DNA from: Blattamonas nauphoetae
Lineage: Eukaryota > Preaxostyla > Oxymonadida
Reading direction: 5' to 3'
Length of the DNA: 64,000 nt
Assembly (NCBI GenBank): GCA_033064195.1
Contig: JARBJD010000054.1
Span: 124,001-188,000 of the forward strand
The notes beneath the pieces were generated by a model that saw only the letters and a list, made by a program, of their open reading frames with translations, searched no databases and had not been told where the DNA came from. A program made the position numbers and the translations under genes. This document shows, piece after piece, positions 45,246 through 56,406 of this stretch. Positions within the stretch are counted from its first letter, which is position 1. Every line of letters begins with the position of its first letter.

Positions 45246-45478
45246 GTGCGATGCCGCTCATTCCTCTCTCCATCTCTCGGAGCTGATATTTTCGTTTCGC
45301 CGTCGTTCAGCCTCACCTCGGTCCAGTATCTGTTCACTTCGCTTTTCGAGGACAGCTGGCAGATCGGCGCTGTTCCCTCTCCGCTCTTCTTCCGCGGATT
45401 CATGCGCAGTCTGCAGATTCCGAAGACGGAAGAGCCCGTCCTCCCAACGACACGTCGCTTGTCACTCCCTCACTCGCC

Positions 45479-47358
45479 ATGAAGCAGCACGATTCTCTGA
45501 GTCGGATGTTCGAGGACTTACCAGCGCATCTGATGTTCCTGCCGAACATGTCCTTCCCCATTCTCACGTTCCTACGAAGCGACGAGATGGCCGAGCTCTC
45601 GTCTGTGTCTGACCTCCGCGGGACAGGGATCCTCCTCTCCGACCTGATTGAGCAGATTGTCATGTCGGAAGACCTGACCCAGCCGCGGCTGAGTCTCTTT
45701 GAAGGCCCTCAGACGAGCACCACGCCGTCTCGTGTCCCTCTCGCAGCGGCCTGTCTGCACACGCTGATCTGCCTTCTCACAGTTGACCCCACCCTTCCCC
45801 TCCTCTTCACACCCGAGGACCAGTGCAACATCTTCAACATCAACTTCATTCTGCACGCACTCAAACTCCTCCTCGCCCACTCCGAGATCATGCTCAACTC
45901 GTCCGGCACAGAGAGCCCTCTCTCACAGTCGGCCTCTCTGACCTCGCCCACTCCGAGCTCGCAGGAGCTGTTCGGCGACTCCCTCTTCCTCCCGCTCCTC
46001 AAGACGCAGTCAGCGTCAGAATCCTTCACTCTTGTTGACGACAGCGATCTCCTCCTTCTGAAAGAGAACGACCAGAAAGCTGAACTAGCACGTGTTCTCT
46101 CGCCGACTGCTCGGACCAGTCTAACAGCAAGCCCGCCACTGCGACTGTTCAATCCGCGCCCGTCACTCCGAATGAGCATCGTCCGCCAGCCCACTCCTGC
46201 CACTCCGCAACAATTCACAGCAGGACGAAGCCCACATCCTCTGGATGAAAACTTCCCCAAAAAGATCTCGGGCGACATGAGGCACACGTTTGTCCATCCA
46301 GGCACACGCTTCGAAGGTAACAACTCCGATTCAGAGCCGCCTCCTCCGCCGTCAGAGCCACCGTCGCCAGGACCACCCACGCCTGAGCCAACGCCACCGC
46401 CGGAGAACGAGGAGTGGGAGTCTGACGTGCTGCTTCCTTCGCCGCCGCAGACGATGTCGACACTCACTCAGCGGCAACTGTGGATGCTCCTCGTGTCTGT
46501 GCAGATCATCACACACTCGCTGTCGCTCCTCATCCCGCCTGTCTGCGATGACCTCACGCGACTACTCAACTCAACGCAGCACTTCACGTTTGACATGAGC
46601 GCTGCTCGGAAAGGATACAACGTCGGACACGACGCTGTGCTCCACACGCTCCTGCACTACTCCCTCGCAGCGTTCTTGATGCTCTTCAACGAGGCCTTCC
46701 ACGCAACATCGTTCAATCTGACGCAGAATCCACAGCGGATGGAGACAATGCTGATTGTGGACAGACACGACACTCGTCTGAACCAAAACTCGAACGACAC
46801 CTACAACGAGCCCGAAGCGAAGCTGCGAAGACAAAGAAGTCGTTGCGTCTTCTGAACATCTCAGCCATTGAAGGGATCCTCATCCTCGGCCTGCTCTTCA
46901 TTCCACTCGACTTGCCCACCACTCTCCCCGTTACTGACTACGCGCCCCTCCCGCCCATGTCCATCTCATTCGGAATGTCGAAGGAGCATGTCTTCCCTGA
47001 GAGCGCGAACGAAGCCACTGCACCACCTGTAGTCGATGCTGACCATCTCGACACCGCCGATGCTGACCTTCGAAGCCATGGGAGCTCTGACCTTCCTTCT
47101 CAAAGACCACAAGACAGCCATCGACCACATACCTTCAAGATGCAGCTGGTGAAGTACAGCGGCATCTTCCACGCGTGGTGGGTGGGGCAGGACGAGACTG
47201 CGAAGACACAGTTCCCAATCAGAAAGGGGTGGGATGGCGAGTGTGAGGGAGACGAGGCTGACTGGGTTCACACCGTCCTTCGGAGTCGGAATGAAGACAG
47301 CAACGAACTCATGACCCAGTTGCTGGGAGCTGTGAATATTGTCTTGCTGGAGAAATGA
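45479..47358 (+). CDS. GC-rich hypothetical gene carried by the MULE-like element
   Basis: The first frame runs 45479-46855. A 26-nt GT-AG segment (46839-46864), if spliced, joins it in frame to 46865-47358, giving about 617 residues; alternatively there is a frameshift. The protein has an N-terminal helical region, a Pro-rich acidic linker (SEPPPPPSEPPSPGPPTPE, about residues 285-325), and a second helical region with hydrophobic stretches (LWMLLVSVQIITHSLSLLI). GC and codon bias differ sharply from flanking AT-rich DNA and resemble eRF1. It does not resemble a transposase. I do not recognise the family; the layout suggests a cellular gene. Confidence 0.55.
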
Positions 47359-47656
47359 ACCGTTTTCTCTGAGTTCTTTCTGAAGATATTGAGGGGAAGC
47401 CAATCTTTCGAATGAGGCCACGATCGACCCTTTAAAACAGTTGATGGGTCTGACGCATCTATCACTCTCGTTTTTTCATTGAAACTCTTCTTTTTATCCT
47501 TTTACATCTATTCTACGTCATTTTTATTCATTAATAACACATTATAGACCAAAATAGAGTCAATAATGACAGATCTGTGTGTATCCGACAGATCTGTGCG
47601 TATACCAAATTTAGATCTGTGCGTATACAAAATCAGATCTGTCTCTATACATACCC

Positions 47657-47925
47657 CACACCCAACACTGAAAGAATGAAGGCGATGAAGGGAGGATTGA
47701 CAAACTGACATTTCGTGCTTCGGTTCTGATGGACTGTCGATGAATGCCTTTCGAACACATTTCGTGAAGTTCTCTGCCTAACTCCTGCTGAAGTGTGTGA
47801 CAGTCGACCCACTCATCCAGCAGTGACTCAGACTGAACACGACGATGCACTTCTTCACTCCCCATGTCTTCCACGCCCTCTTTATTTTTTTTGAGTCTTT
47901 CAAAATTTGTCTTCCTCCTCAAACT
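47657..47925 (-). pseudogene. SPRY-gene remnant, 5' part, right arm of palindrome 2
   Basis: On the minus strand this encodes a coiled-coil end (LLDEWVDCHTLQQELGRE) then SKGIHRQSIRTEARN, equivalent to SKGIHRLSIKTKFL of the intact SPRY gene, and an intron-like stretch leading to GVC. It is separated from its 3' part at 40066-40329 by the 7.3-kb element. Confidence 0.7.
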
Positions 47926-48137
47926 CCCTCACAAATCGCTCCTCCTCTTCGTTCTCAATTTCTTCACAAAAATCTTCAATTATCCACTCAACTCTTCCAT
48001 ATTTTCGTCATGTGATGTCTTTCATGCGTATATCACTGTTCTCTTGCCTAGATCTCCTCATCTTCCTTCATTTTCTGCACCCACCCTTTCAGGAAGTTAC
48101 CAGAATGCGGAGTGAGTAATTAAGTGCTGGACGACAG

Positions 48138-48419
48138 TTGAAACCGATTTTAATCGAGGATGATCATGGAAAGAAACCGCATAACAACATCTTAGCCGAA
48201 TTCCAAATGAGAAAGGAACAGCTCGTCACGTCATCCATAGAGGAAACTTTCAGCAATATCGATGCTTTTCCTGTCGATATTCAACCTCGTCTTGTGCAAT
48301 ATATTCCCCTTTTCAACAAATACATTCACATCGAGCCATTTGACGCCGCCGATGCCGCCGCCACACCTCTCACTCACAGCGCAAGCTTTATCGAAGCAAA
48401 ACATGCTTGGATTGAATAA
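48138..48419 (+). CDS. Uncertain ORF upstream of the SOD-like gene
   Basis: Coding-like composition (SSIEETFSNIDAFPVDIQ, FNKYIHIEPFDAADAAA), but no ATG at its beginning; it ends at TAA overlapping the next gene's start in another frame. It may be an upstream exon of the SOD-like gene or a small separate gene. I could not find a splice that joins it. Confidence 0.35.
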   Translation: MKPILIEDDHGKKPHNNILAEFQMRKEQLVTSSIEETFSNIDAFPVDIQPRLVQYIPLFNKYIHIEPFDAADAAATPLTHSASFIEAKHAWIE

Positions 48420-49263
48420 TCCTGCCCAATCAGCTTCATCTTATTCGTCGTCTTCGTCATCAGCATCTACAATATCATCTTCGTCACGAATTCGATCGAC
48501 TCCACTGTCGGGTGCAAGCGATGATTTAGAGAATGAATTCATTGTTCCTCGGAATGATCTGTTGTCCCAGTTGAAAGAAGAGAAGAGTGATGCCATGACA
48601 TTGAATCAGATCAACGATCACTTCAGATACTACGAGAGTGTGTTGTTCGTCCTTTTATCACCCTTTCAGAAGCCGTCGCGAACTATAACGCCCTTACAAC
48701 ATTACTTGCTAATGACGTATATCTTCGAGCGTTCATAATAGTTCTTTAGTCCGTTCCAGAGCAAGAGAAGAAACAGATTGAGTTCAGGCGAACGTACGAG
48801 AACAACACAATCCGACTCCACGAGCTTTTCTTTGAGAACATCAATCCGAAGAGAATTCTCCCATCACTTGAATTCACAGATAAGATCGCATCAGCTGTTT
48901 GATTTCGATTGGTTCTTGTGATTTTTTTTAGTTTGGGAACCTCTCAGCAATTGAGCAGGATCTAGTTGCTGTTTCCGAAGCAGAAGGCGTTGGTTGGGCT
49001 GGGCTCTTTGCTTCAAATGATTCCGTTGTCGTTGCGTTCATTCGCGGGAGTGATTTCGGAAGTGTATCTGATGCTGGATACAAACCATTGATTATCATCG
49101 ACTGTTGGGAGCATGCGTATGTAAAGGACTTTGGAATGCAGGGAAAGAAAGAATATGTCAGCACGTTGACAAAATATATCGATTGGGGTGTTGTATGCTG
49201 TTTTTCGTTCCGTAATTCTTTGGATAGGTCGAAAAGAGGTTCAATGATATCAGAAGTGCATAA
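48403..49263 (+). CDS. Fe/Mn superoxide dismutase-like protein, five exons (241 aa)
   Basis: Exons 48403-48637, 48670-48716, 48750-48896, 48932-49192 and 49228-49263 join in frame across four GT-AG introns of 32-35 nt. A Ser-rich N-terminus of about 70 residues precedes a SOD fold. The four metal ligands appear kept: His in INDHFRYYEKAV, His in IRLHELFFENI, and Asp and His in DCWEHAY. GVGWAGLF and the ending IDWGV then EKRFNDI fit the family. The usual second-shell His30 and Tyr34 of bacterial FeSOD are Tyr and Val here, and Gln69 is not kept, so activity is doubtful. Superoxide removal or a structural role is possible. Confidence 0.78.
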
Positions 49264-49372
49264 TTCTCATTTCAGATTGTTCAGTTGATCATTGTTTGTC
49301 TTGGAACAGTTTTTCATGCAAAGATTTGGGTTGTGGATTGGATCGTCATATCTGGATTCCACAGAGATATTA

Positions 49373-50115
49373 ATGGATCGTCGAAGAACTTATTCCAAAA
49401 CCCCATCCAAAACCACCAGTTTCGTTCCCATTTATCCTCTAATATCCTATTTTTCTTGCATAAATCACTCCTCATCAAAACACTCCTTTTTCATCTTTAT
49501 ACACAGGTAAAAATGGTAAATTATCCCAGAATGATCAATTACTGGGTGATGATGTTCCACGTATGACATTCTTTTTTCCGATTTATGCTCAGGATTTCGA
49601 CTTAATGCAAGACAGACAATATACAAGAAGCTCCGTCTCCATTCCGAAGCAGATGAATCTGAACTTCGTGAAATCGCAAGATGCATCGAACATGGTCCAT
49701 TTTCTTCCTCATATATTTCATCCCATCAGGAATTTATGAGAGTCTCCCCAAGCCGTTCCAGCAGAACGACTATATGGCACAATCAATGGAAATCTCCGCT
49801 GCTCTGAACAGAGATGCTTCATACACCCAATCTCTTTTAAATAAATCTCTCGATCCTGTCGACTTTGGAAAGATGACGTACGAGGAACTCGCTTCTGATG
49901 ATCTCAAGAAGCAGAGAGAGATTTGGTACAAGGACGCTCTTAAACGGTCGATGATTGATGAAGGGTGGTCGTCAGAAGCAACAGATTACTACACATGCCC
50001 AAAGTGCGGAGCAAAACATTCTCTGTTCCGCAAAATGCCAGCACCAAGCGTAGATGATGTTGAAATCACTGAAATTCAGTGCCTGGATTGCTTGAACATA
50101 TGGCGTGATCCTTAA
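49373..50115 (+). CDS. TFIIS-like transcription elongation factor, four exons (195 aa)
   Basis: Exons 49373-49418, 49507-49560, 49593-49694 and 49730-50115 are joined by GT-AG introns of 88, 32 and 35 nt. The central domain shows RLNARQTIYKKLRLHSEAD, ARCIEHGIYE and MTYEELASDDLKKQR, matching the TFIIS domain that binds RNA polymerase II. The C-terminal zinc ribbon has CPKCG and CLDC, with APSVDDVE where TFIIS normally has the RSADEP acidic hairpin that promotes transcript cleavage. The N-terminal LW domain of larger TFIIS is absent. It acts in rescue of stalled polymerase if functional. Confidence 0.85.
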
Positions 50116-50215
50116 ATCGTTATGTTAGCCATCTCGCAATTTTCATTCGAGCTTCTTTTTTCAACCCGTAATATCTTTTCTTTGAACGCCTCTCACTTTT
50201 GAGGCAACCATTTTG

Positions 50216-51234
50216 ATGTCAATTTCCGTTTTAAATCAATCTCTTATGGAAGACTTACTTTCAAGAAATCAAAACGAGCTCTATTATTCGTACTCTGCTG
50301 TATCCATCACTCCTTCTCATCTTCCTAAGAATACCACTCCAAAACATATATCACCAGCTGTGTCTCCTCCCCCTCCGAGTCTCACCTTCGAGGATCATGT
50401 AAAACAGCTTGAACAAGAGAAGAGACACCGGATGTTGGAGAAACGAAGAGCCCATGATCTAAAACTCAAAGTATCACTTCAACACCCTCAGATTTCATTC
50501 AGGAAAGACAAGTTCAACTTCAAGAGAAAAAACACACCGAATTTCTTCATTTCATGACCGACATTCAGGACGAGGCGAAAGTACTCATCCCCGAGGTCAC
50601 ATCTGTCGTCCAGAAGAGCGAGCGAAAATCACGACAACACCAAATCGTTTGATTCGTTACCATTTCCGTATCATACTTTTCTTTTGAATTAGGATCAATT
50701 CAATCGATGGAACACGTCTGTTTATTCTCCAATCCAGGTTTGTCTTCGTCTATACAACATACATTCAGACAACAATCCTCCAAGAAGTATATCACAATCC
50801 ACAGAGTCAGTCACAAAGTGATAATCCGATTCTCAGTCGTCCCAAAAGGAGAAGCCAATCCGAAAACTCTCGACCCATTAAATTCGTGAAATATCGCCTT
50901 CCACCGATCGACTCTGATCCATTCACTATCCAGGAACACACAGATGCCAAAGAACGGGAAGAAATGAACCAAATTCTCAAAAGAGTTGCGATCATCCCCA
51001 AAACCAGCATCGCACTCAGCCCTCCCACTGTCCGTCATTCTCCACAACGCCATAACCAAGTATCCCTTTTCACTCCCCATATTCTTTTCCCAGACTGCTC
51101 AAAGTGTTGATTATCGAGGCAGAACACCGCCGGGTCTTCGTCATTCATTTGTCGTTGCTCCTCCTGTTCCGACTCCACGGAGAGTCTCTCCCAACAAACA
51201 CGCCTATTTTCATCCCTCTGCGCAAATGAAGTGA
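50216..51234 (+). CDS. Hypothetical Pro-rich coiled-coil protein, five exons (291 aa)
   Basis: Exons 50216-50470, 50503-50646, 50693-50737, 50769-51059 and 51094-51234 are all in phase, with GT-AG introns of 32, 46, 31 and 34 nt. Residues 45-65 are Pro/Ser-rich (SPAVSPPPPS). Residues 68-125 form a Lys/Glu coiled coil (EDHVKQLEQEKRHRMLEKRR), followed by a basic region and Pro/Arg-rich C-terminus (RGRTPPGLR, PVPTPRRVSP). No recognised domain. Cytoskeletal or nuclear roles would be guesses. It starts 100 bp after the TFIIS-like gene. Confidence 0.75.
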
Positions 51235-51474
51235 TGGTCATCCGTTTCTGTTCATCATTTATTCGGACTGGTCGTTCGACTTACTTTCCTTTGTTCTTTC
51301 TTCTTTTCCCGTTATTTTCCGTTCTTCTCGTTTGTACTGAGTCGTTATTTGTTTTAAGCAGATATTCTTCATATTTGTGGAGATTGACAAATTCCAGAAA
51401 CTTTTTTTGACACCAATCGCAAAAGTTAAAAAGCGACCCTGCTAGAAAACTGCTAAAAAAACCTCATTGGGCAA

Positions 51475-51557
51475 CTCACCATAGCTCAGCTGGAAGAGCG
51501 CGAGACTGTAGATTAGAAGGCATCTTGAGGTCGCTGGTTCGATCCCGGCTGGTGAGA
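51475..51557 (+). tRNA. tRNA-Tyr (GTA) with a 10-nt intron
   Basis: Acceptor CTCACCA pairs with TGGTGAG, with A as discriminator. The D-arm stem is GCTC/GAGC, the anticodon stem CGAGA/TCTTG, anticodon GTA is at 51508-51510, and the T-arm GCTGG TTCGATC CCGGC is intact. Between position 37 and 38 lies an intron at 51512-51521, the canonical place and the tRNA most often intron-bearing in eukaryotes. A run of seven T from 51558 is a Pol III terminator. A- and B-box sequences are close to consensus. Confidence 0.95.
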
Positions 51558-51698
51558 TTTTTTTCGTTTCATTTGATGAACCAAAACACCAATCCATTTT
51601 CATTTTTGACAAAGAGTTCGTTTTATATTCTGTGAGATGCTTCTTTGGGGAGAATTGCTGAAGTATATCGAAAACTGGAAGATCAACTCACAAGTCCA

Positions 51699-53772
51699 AT
51701 GTTGTCGCTCCTCCTCGTGTCATTGGGATGCTCAACATTGCCTCCTTTCACTGCCAAGGCAATGAATGAGCTCACTAAACTTGGTGAACACATTATCAAT
51801 CTTGATGGAACAGTCTGTCACTGTTTTCATTTTGATCTCGTCTCTTCCTCAGAAAATGGTGTACCTCACATCAAAATTGACTATGGAGACAAACATTAAA
51901 AAACAAAATGTTTTTCTCGAAAATATTGGATCATCGGAGCCCAAAGCACTGAAGATTCCATACGATTCAATCCATAGCATCTGCTGGACTCCAAAAGCGG
52001 ACTTGTTCTCTTTTATCACCGACTCTGATGGGAAGTCAATTCTTTGTATCTATGACATTTCAACAGACAAGGTCACTGTTCTCAAAACCTTCCCAATCCC
52101 CATCAGTTCTGTCAAATGGAACAATGACGGAACTCACATCGTTTTTACCGCTGATGTCTACCCCAACAAGTCTCTTGCCCAGACACGTGATATTGATGTC
52201 GCAAAAGCGAAGGGAAACACAGATGCACTTCAGTTTGACCAACTCTTTGTTTACCAATGGGATGAGTGGATGGTAGGAAAGTATTCTCATGTGATTTTGA
52301 ACAAGGTCACACCATCAGAAACAGCACCCTTTTTCACACTCGCAGCCAACGAGATCGATGTTATGCCTGCAGCAGATGGAGATTGTCCTCCAAAACCGTC
52401 CGGGAGCTCTGATGAGTATTCTTTCTCTCCTGACGGGAAAAAAGTTGCATATACCACACAAGTTGGCCGTGAGCAAGCATGGACCTTGAACAGACACGTA
52501 TTTGTGTATGATATTGAAACAGGAACTACGAAGGAACTTCCAACTGGTGTTGGTCGCTGCTCTCGCCCAACGTTCAACCCAACTTCTGACTACTATGAAA
52601 TTGCATTTCTTCAAACAAATAGCTCAACTCGTGAATCCGCCCAAAATTACATTCGCATCTGGGAAAGTAAAACAGACACCATTCGCTATCTCAACAGAGA
52701 CATTGAAGATCAAATCCAATCCATTGTCTGGTCCAAATATGATCCAAACACCTTCCATTCAATCGTTAACAAGAAAGGTAGAATCGGAATCAGTCAATTC
52801 TCCTATCCAGAAGGCAGCATCCTCATCGACAAGGGCATGGCTTGTGTTTCAAGCTTTCATGTCCTTCCTAATGCTGATCTTTTGTATTCAAAATCCACAT
52901 TCACCACACCACACGATCTCTACCACTTTTCTGTCGCAAACGACACCGAAATCCAACTCACCTTCCTCAACACCGAATACCTGGCTCAATTTGCTCCAAT
53001 GGTTCCCTTTGAAGAACTCTGGTATGTTGGAGCAAATAACGATCTGATTCGCGCCTACTACTTCCCACCGCAGGGACATACAACTGGAAAAGCTCCACTT
53101 ATGGTTTGGTTCCACGGCGGCCCAGAACAGGCCTGGACGGACGATTGGAGCTATCGCTGGAACCCACAGATCATCTGCCATCAGGGATATGCTCTCATCG
53201 CCTCGGATTTCCATGGGAGTGATTCATTCAGCCAAGACTTCACTGACTCAATCATCGGCCGATGGGGAACTTGGCCTTACGAAGATATCTTGAAAGGTGT
53301 CGGATATGTACTCGCCCATAAACCGTATCTCGATCCAGAACGAATCGCCGGAATGGGCGCATCGTATGGAGGATTCATGGCCAACTGGATGCAGGCCCAC
53401 ACTAAGATCTTCAAGGCACTGATCTGCCATGATGGGCTGTTTGACGTTCCCACAATGTACCAAGAAACCGACCAACTATATTTTATGGAAGAAGAACACC
53501 TTGGGAAGCCATGGGAGAAGGGAACAACGTACGAAGAGTTTTCTCCCTCTTATTACACGAAAAACTTCGCAACACCTGAACTAATCTTCCAGGGAGGGTG
53601 TGATTACCGTGTTCCACATTCGCAGGGCATTATGGCATTCACAACACTCCAAGGGCTCGGAATTCCATCGCGACTCGTCAGATTCGAATCAGAAAACCAT
53701 CTAATCCTGAATCCATACAATTCTGTGAGGTGGCACGATGAAGTCATCGCGTGGCTTCGAAGTTATGTCTGA
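51699..53772 (+). CDS. S9 family serine peptidase, DPP5-like, two exons (677 aa)
   Basis: ATG 51699 gives a likely signal peptide (MLSLLLVSLGCS). Exon 1 ends at 51812 and a 40-nt GT-AG intron leads to 51853, joining LGEHIINLDGT to KMVYLTS as in S9 beta-propellers. Residues 40-430 are the propeller, with repeated WNNDG and FSPDGKKVAY motifs. The C-terminal alpha/beta hydrolase has HGGPE near the oxyanion, the nucleophile in GASYGGFM, Asp in GGCDYRVP and His in ENHLIL. This fits dipeptidyl-peptidase 5/acylaminoacyl-peptidase-type enzymes trimming peptides in the secretory or lysosomal system. Confidence 0.9.
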
Positions 53773-53917
53773 AAGTGCTTTTGTTACTGTCAATCCACAC
53801 ATCCTTGTTTTGTAATGCCTTTGTTCGAAGAGAGAAGGTAGTGTACCAATAAGAGACAGAAGTCTCTCCAAGGGAGTTGAAGCGATTTTTGTGGGAAAGA
53901 TTGAGATACGATCAGTT

Positions 53918-56406
53918 GAGAGCAAGGCAGATCCAACCACTGTCCTGACCATATTTCGTGTTTTTTCGATCGATTCTCCAAGATCTAATCTTCATCTTGT
54001 TCTTTCTAACCAAGCTCCTAAATCGTTCACAGAGATCATAAACGGCCTCTCATTGACTTACAAGGTTTGATGATCTCCATTCATTCCACCTTTCGTTTTC
54101 ACTTTTTTACCTGATTTCAATCTCCGTTTGTTCGCTTCATTCACCTTTGCCATTATGATTTTCTTCAATCACTGTCCATTTCTTCGTCACTTTTCAATTT
54201 TCATTCTTGAATTCTCTCTTTTAGAGTAAGTTTGTCAATGAGTGCTCTTCTTCGATTAAAAAACAGAAATTACATCTAAAGATCGCCAAGCGTCCTCACA
54301 AAATGGTTAGAAAGCACTCAAGAGTTTTTAAGGAGACTATGACAAATGGATGTGATCGGTCGAGATGTGGTCCAGATTGCTGAAATGTATCTGAGGATAT
54401 AGACGGAAAGAAGAGTTTGATAGAACGGGATGTTATGTTGGTAATCAGGGAAAGCGTGAGGATGGCAAGGGAAGTCATATTGAGGAGAGAGAACCGCATC
54501 AAAGATGACTTGTTGGCAATTAATGAAAAATGAGAATTTAAGAATGAAAATTGAAAATTGAGGGAAAAATGGACAGTGATTGAAGAAAATCATAATGGCA
54601 AAGGTGAATGAAGCGAACAAACGGAGATTGAAATCAGGTAAAAAAGTGAAAACGAAAGGTGGAATGAATGGAGATCATCACACCTTGTAAGTCAATGAGA
54701 GGCCGTTTATGATCTCTGTGAACGATTTAGGAGCTTGGTTAGAAAGAACAAGATGAAGATTAGATCTTGGAGAATCGATCGAAAAAACACGAAATATGGT
54801 CAGGACAGTGGTTGGATCTGCCCTGGTTGAGAGCGTATGGGTGCAACCGACTTAGACATGAACACCAACCACATTAATTTCATTGAACATAAAAAACAAT
54901 ATACCGAGAGTGAAATGAGAAAAGGACTCTTATCCGAGAAGAAAACTGAAATATGGTATCGACATGATCCGGACGTTTCTTCCCAACTCAGCACGAATAC
55001 AGATTGACCGTCGCATTTTTATGAAGTATCACAGCATAACCCAATGACATAAGAGCACTTTTTCAACCATCACACTGGAATGGCACGAACATCACGAAGA
55101 AGTTCAAACGCAGATCCTTGTCGTGTTCAGGACATGAAACTCTCTTTTCATTTCGGGAAATCATGACACATTAGCGGATATGAATCGAACATCAATATAA
55201 ACTCATCAGCATCCCCTAAATCGGAGTTCAGCGAATGGATCCACTGGATTGCATCACATTCTCCACACCGATCGTTCGATTTCCCTGTTTGTCGTATTAT
55301 TTTCATCTATATTCTGAAGGACACCAGATTTATCAAACGATATCTTCAATAAAGTCCAGTCTGAAAGACAACATAAGTCCACGAGCAAATTCATGATTTA
55401 CTTCCGAAAACAATCAGTTTACCGTTCTGAAAAATAGTACATGACGTTGGAGGGTATCTTTCAATCCATATGAGATGGTTTTTGTTCATTTTTGGTTTAA
55501 TCTTTATGATCAGGTGAACGTCTTTTCGAAACAATCGAACCATTTCTGTTTTGCGTCACGTCTCTCGTTGATGGCTCCATCAAACTTGATCAAGATTCTT
55601 CAATAGCAAGTTCGGACATTTATCTTCAATATACCCGAAGCTCAGACGATTCGATGGAATCGATTAATAGCAATGGTCCGGACATCATTCGAAATCTTTT
55701 CAAGCAACTCTCACGATCAAGATCATCACCCACCAGTCGTCAATTTATTCTGTCCGGATCTAAAAAGAAGATATTTGATGAATCTTTCAAAAATTTTCCA
55801 GAATGACAAAGAATAGAAGACCAAACTAGGACAATCTATCTCACAATGATCTGACCAAGTTCTCAAGAGAAATCAACAATTCCTGCTCGAACAGAAAAAA
55901 TGACAATAACCATGTCAATGGATCACGTCTGTCTTTTTTGAGTTTCATTTCGTCAGAATCAGACAGTATTGACAGAATTGATGGCATATCTCCTTCGATT
56001 GGACTCGTTCACGATTTACCTCGATTCAAAAGTGATGATTCAGATACGTATACATCCCCGACATCATCCACAACAGTTCAAAATCGATGTAGCCCTGAAA
56101 TAAAATTTGCACGAAAGAAAGAGGACGGAAAGGATCATCGCCATGATACACCGCTTCTCACTTAATATCAGCTCGGAAAAGAGTGAGATGTCGCAAGAGA
56201 ACCAATTCAAGAAGAATACAACACAATAAAGACATTGAAGTTCTGATTGACCACAAAAATGGAAAAAACAGTGAAAGGATCTTTGTCTGTTTTCTTCTCG
56301 GATAAGAGTCCTTTTCTCATTTCACTCTCGGTATCTTGTTTTTTATGTTCAATGAAATTAATGTGGTTGGTGTTAATGTCTAAGTCAGTTGCACCCATAC
56401 GCTCTC
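53918..56406. mobile_element. Element with about 120-bp TIRs and AGTT target duplication
   Basis: Ends GAGAGCGTATGGGTGCAAC match inverted over about 120 bp at about 94%. The left end is 53918-53923 plus 54835-54953 because another element is inserted in it; the right end is about 56290-56406. AGTT flanks it (53914-53917 and 56407-56410). Without the nested insert it is about 1.58 kb. The interior 54954-56289 has no supported gene; one small plus-strand frame at 55938-56165 is Ser/Asp-rich. It lies between the convergent S9 and CENP-C-like genes. Confidence 0.8.
53924..54825. mobile_element. Foldback element nested in the TIR (arms about 290 bp)
   Basis: Inverted arms 53924-54213 and 54540-54825, high identity, surround a 326-bp centre. 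The outer sequence is GGCAGATCCAACCACTG. The 9-base GTTGAGAGC on both sides (53915-53923, 54826-54834) is a target duplication; it occurs once at the equivalent point of the other TIR with one or two changes. A 9-bp duplication and long arms suggest a Mutator-related foldback element. No coding capacity. Confidence 0.8.

Larger units (their letters stand above)
40330..47656. mobile_element. MULE-like element with 87-bp TIRs, carrying a cellular-type gene
   Basis: Ends read GGGTAGGTATAGAGAC and, inverted, GGGTATGTATAGAGAC. Once nested insertions are subtracted, the TIR is 87 bp with about one mismatch (left pieces 40330-40367, 42929-42965, 44422-44433; right 47570-47656). The flanking duplication CACACCCAA (40321-40329 and 47657-47665) is 9 bp, as Mutator-like elements make, and the left palindrome arm shows the empty site. 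TIRs contain repeated AGATCTGTGCGTATAC. No transposase is recognised; it carries the gene at 45479-47358, like a Pack-MULE. Its original length was about 3.3 kb. Confidence 0.82.

Noticed and set aside
45709-46467. Long minus-strand Gly/Ser-rich frame
   Set aside because: It is the antisense of the Pro-rich cargo gene and shows no domain.
54954-56289. Gene inside the AGTT-flanked element
   Set aside because: The best frame (55938-56165) is short, Ser/Asp-rich and without a recognisable domain.
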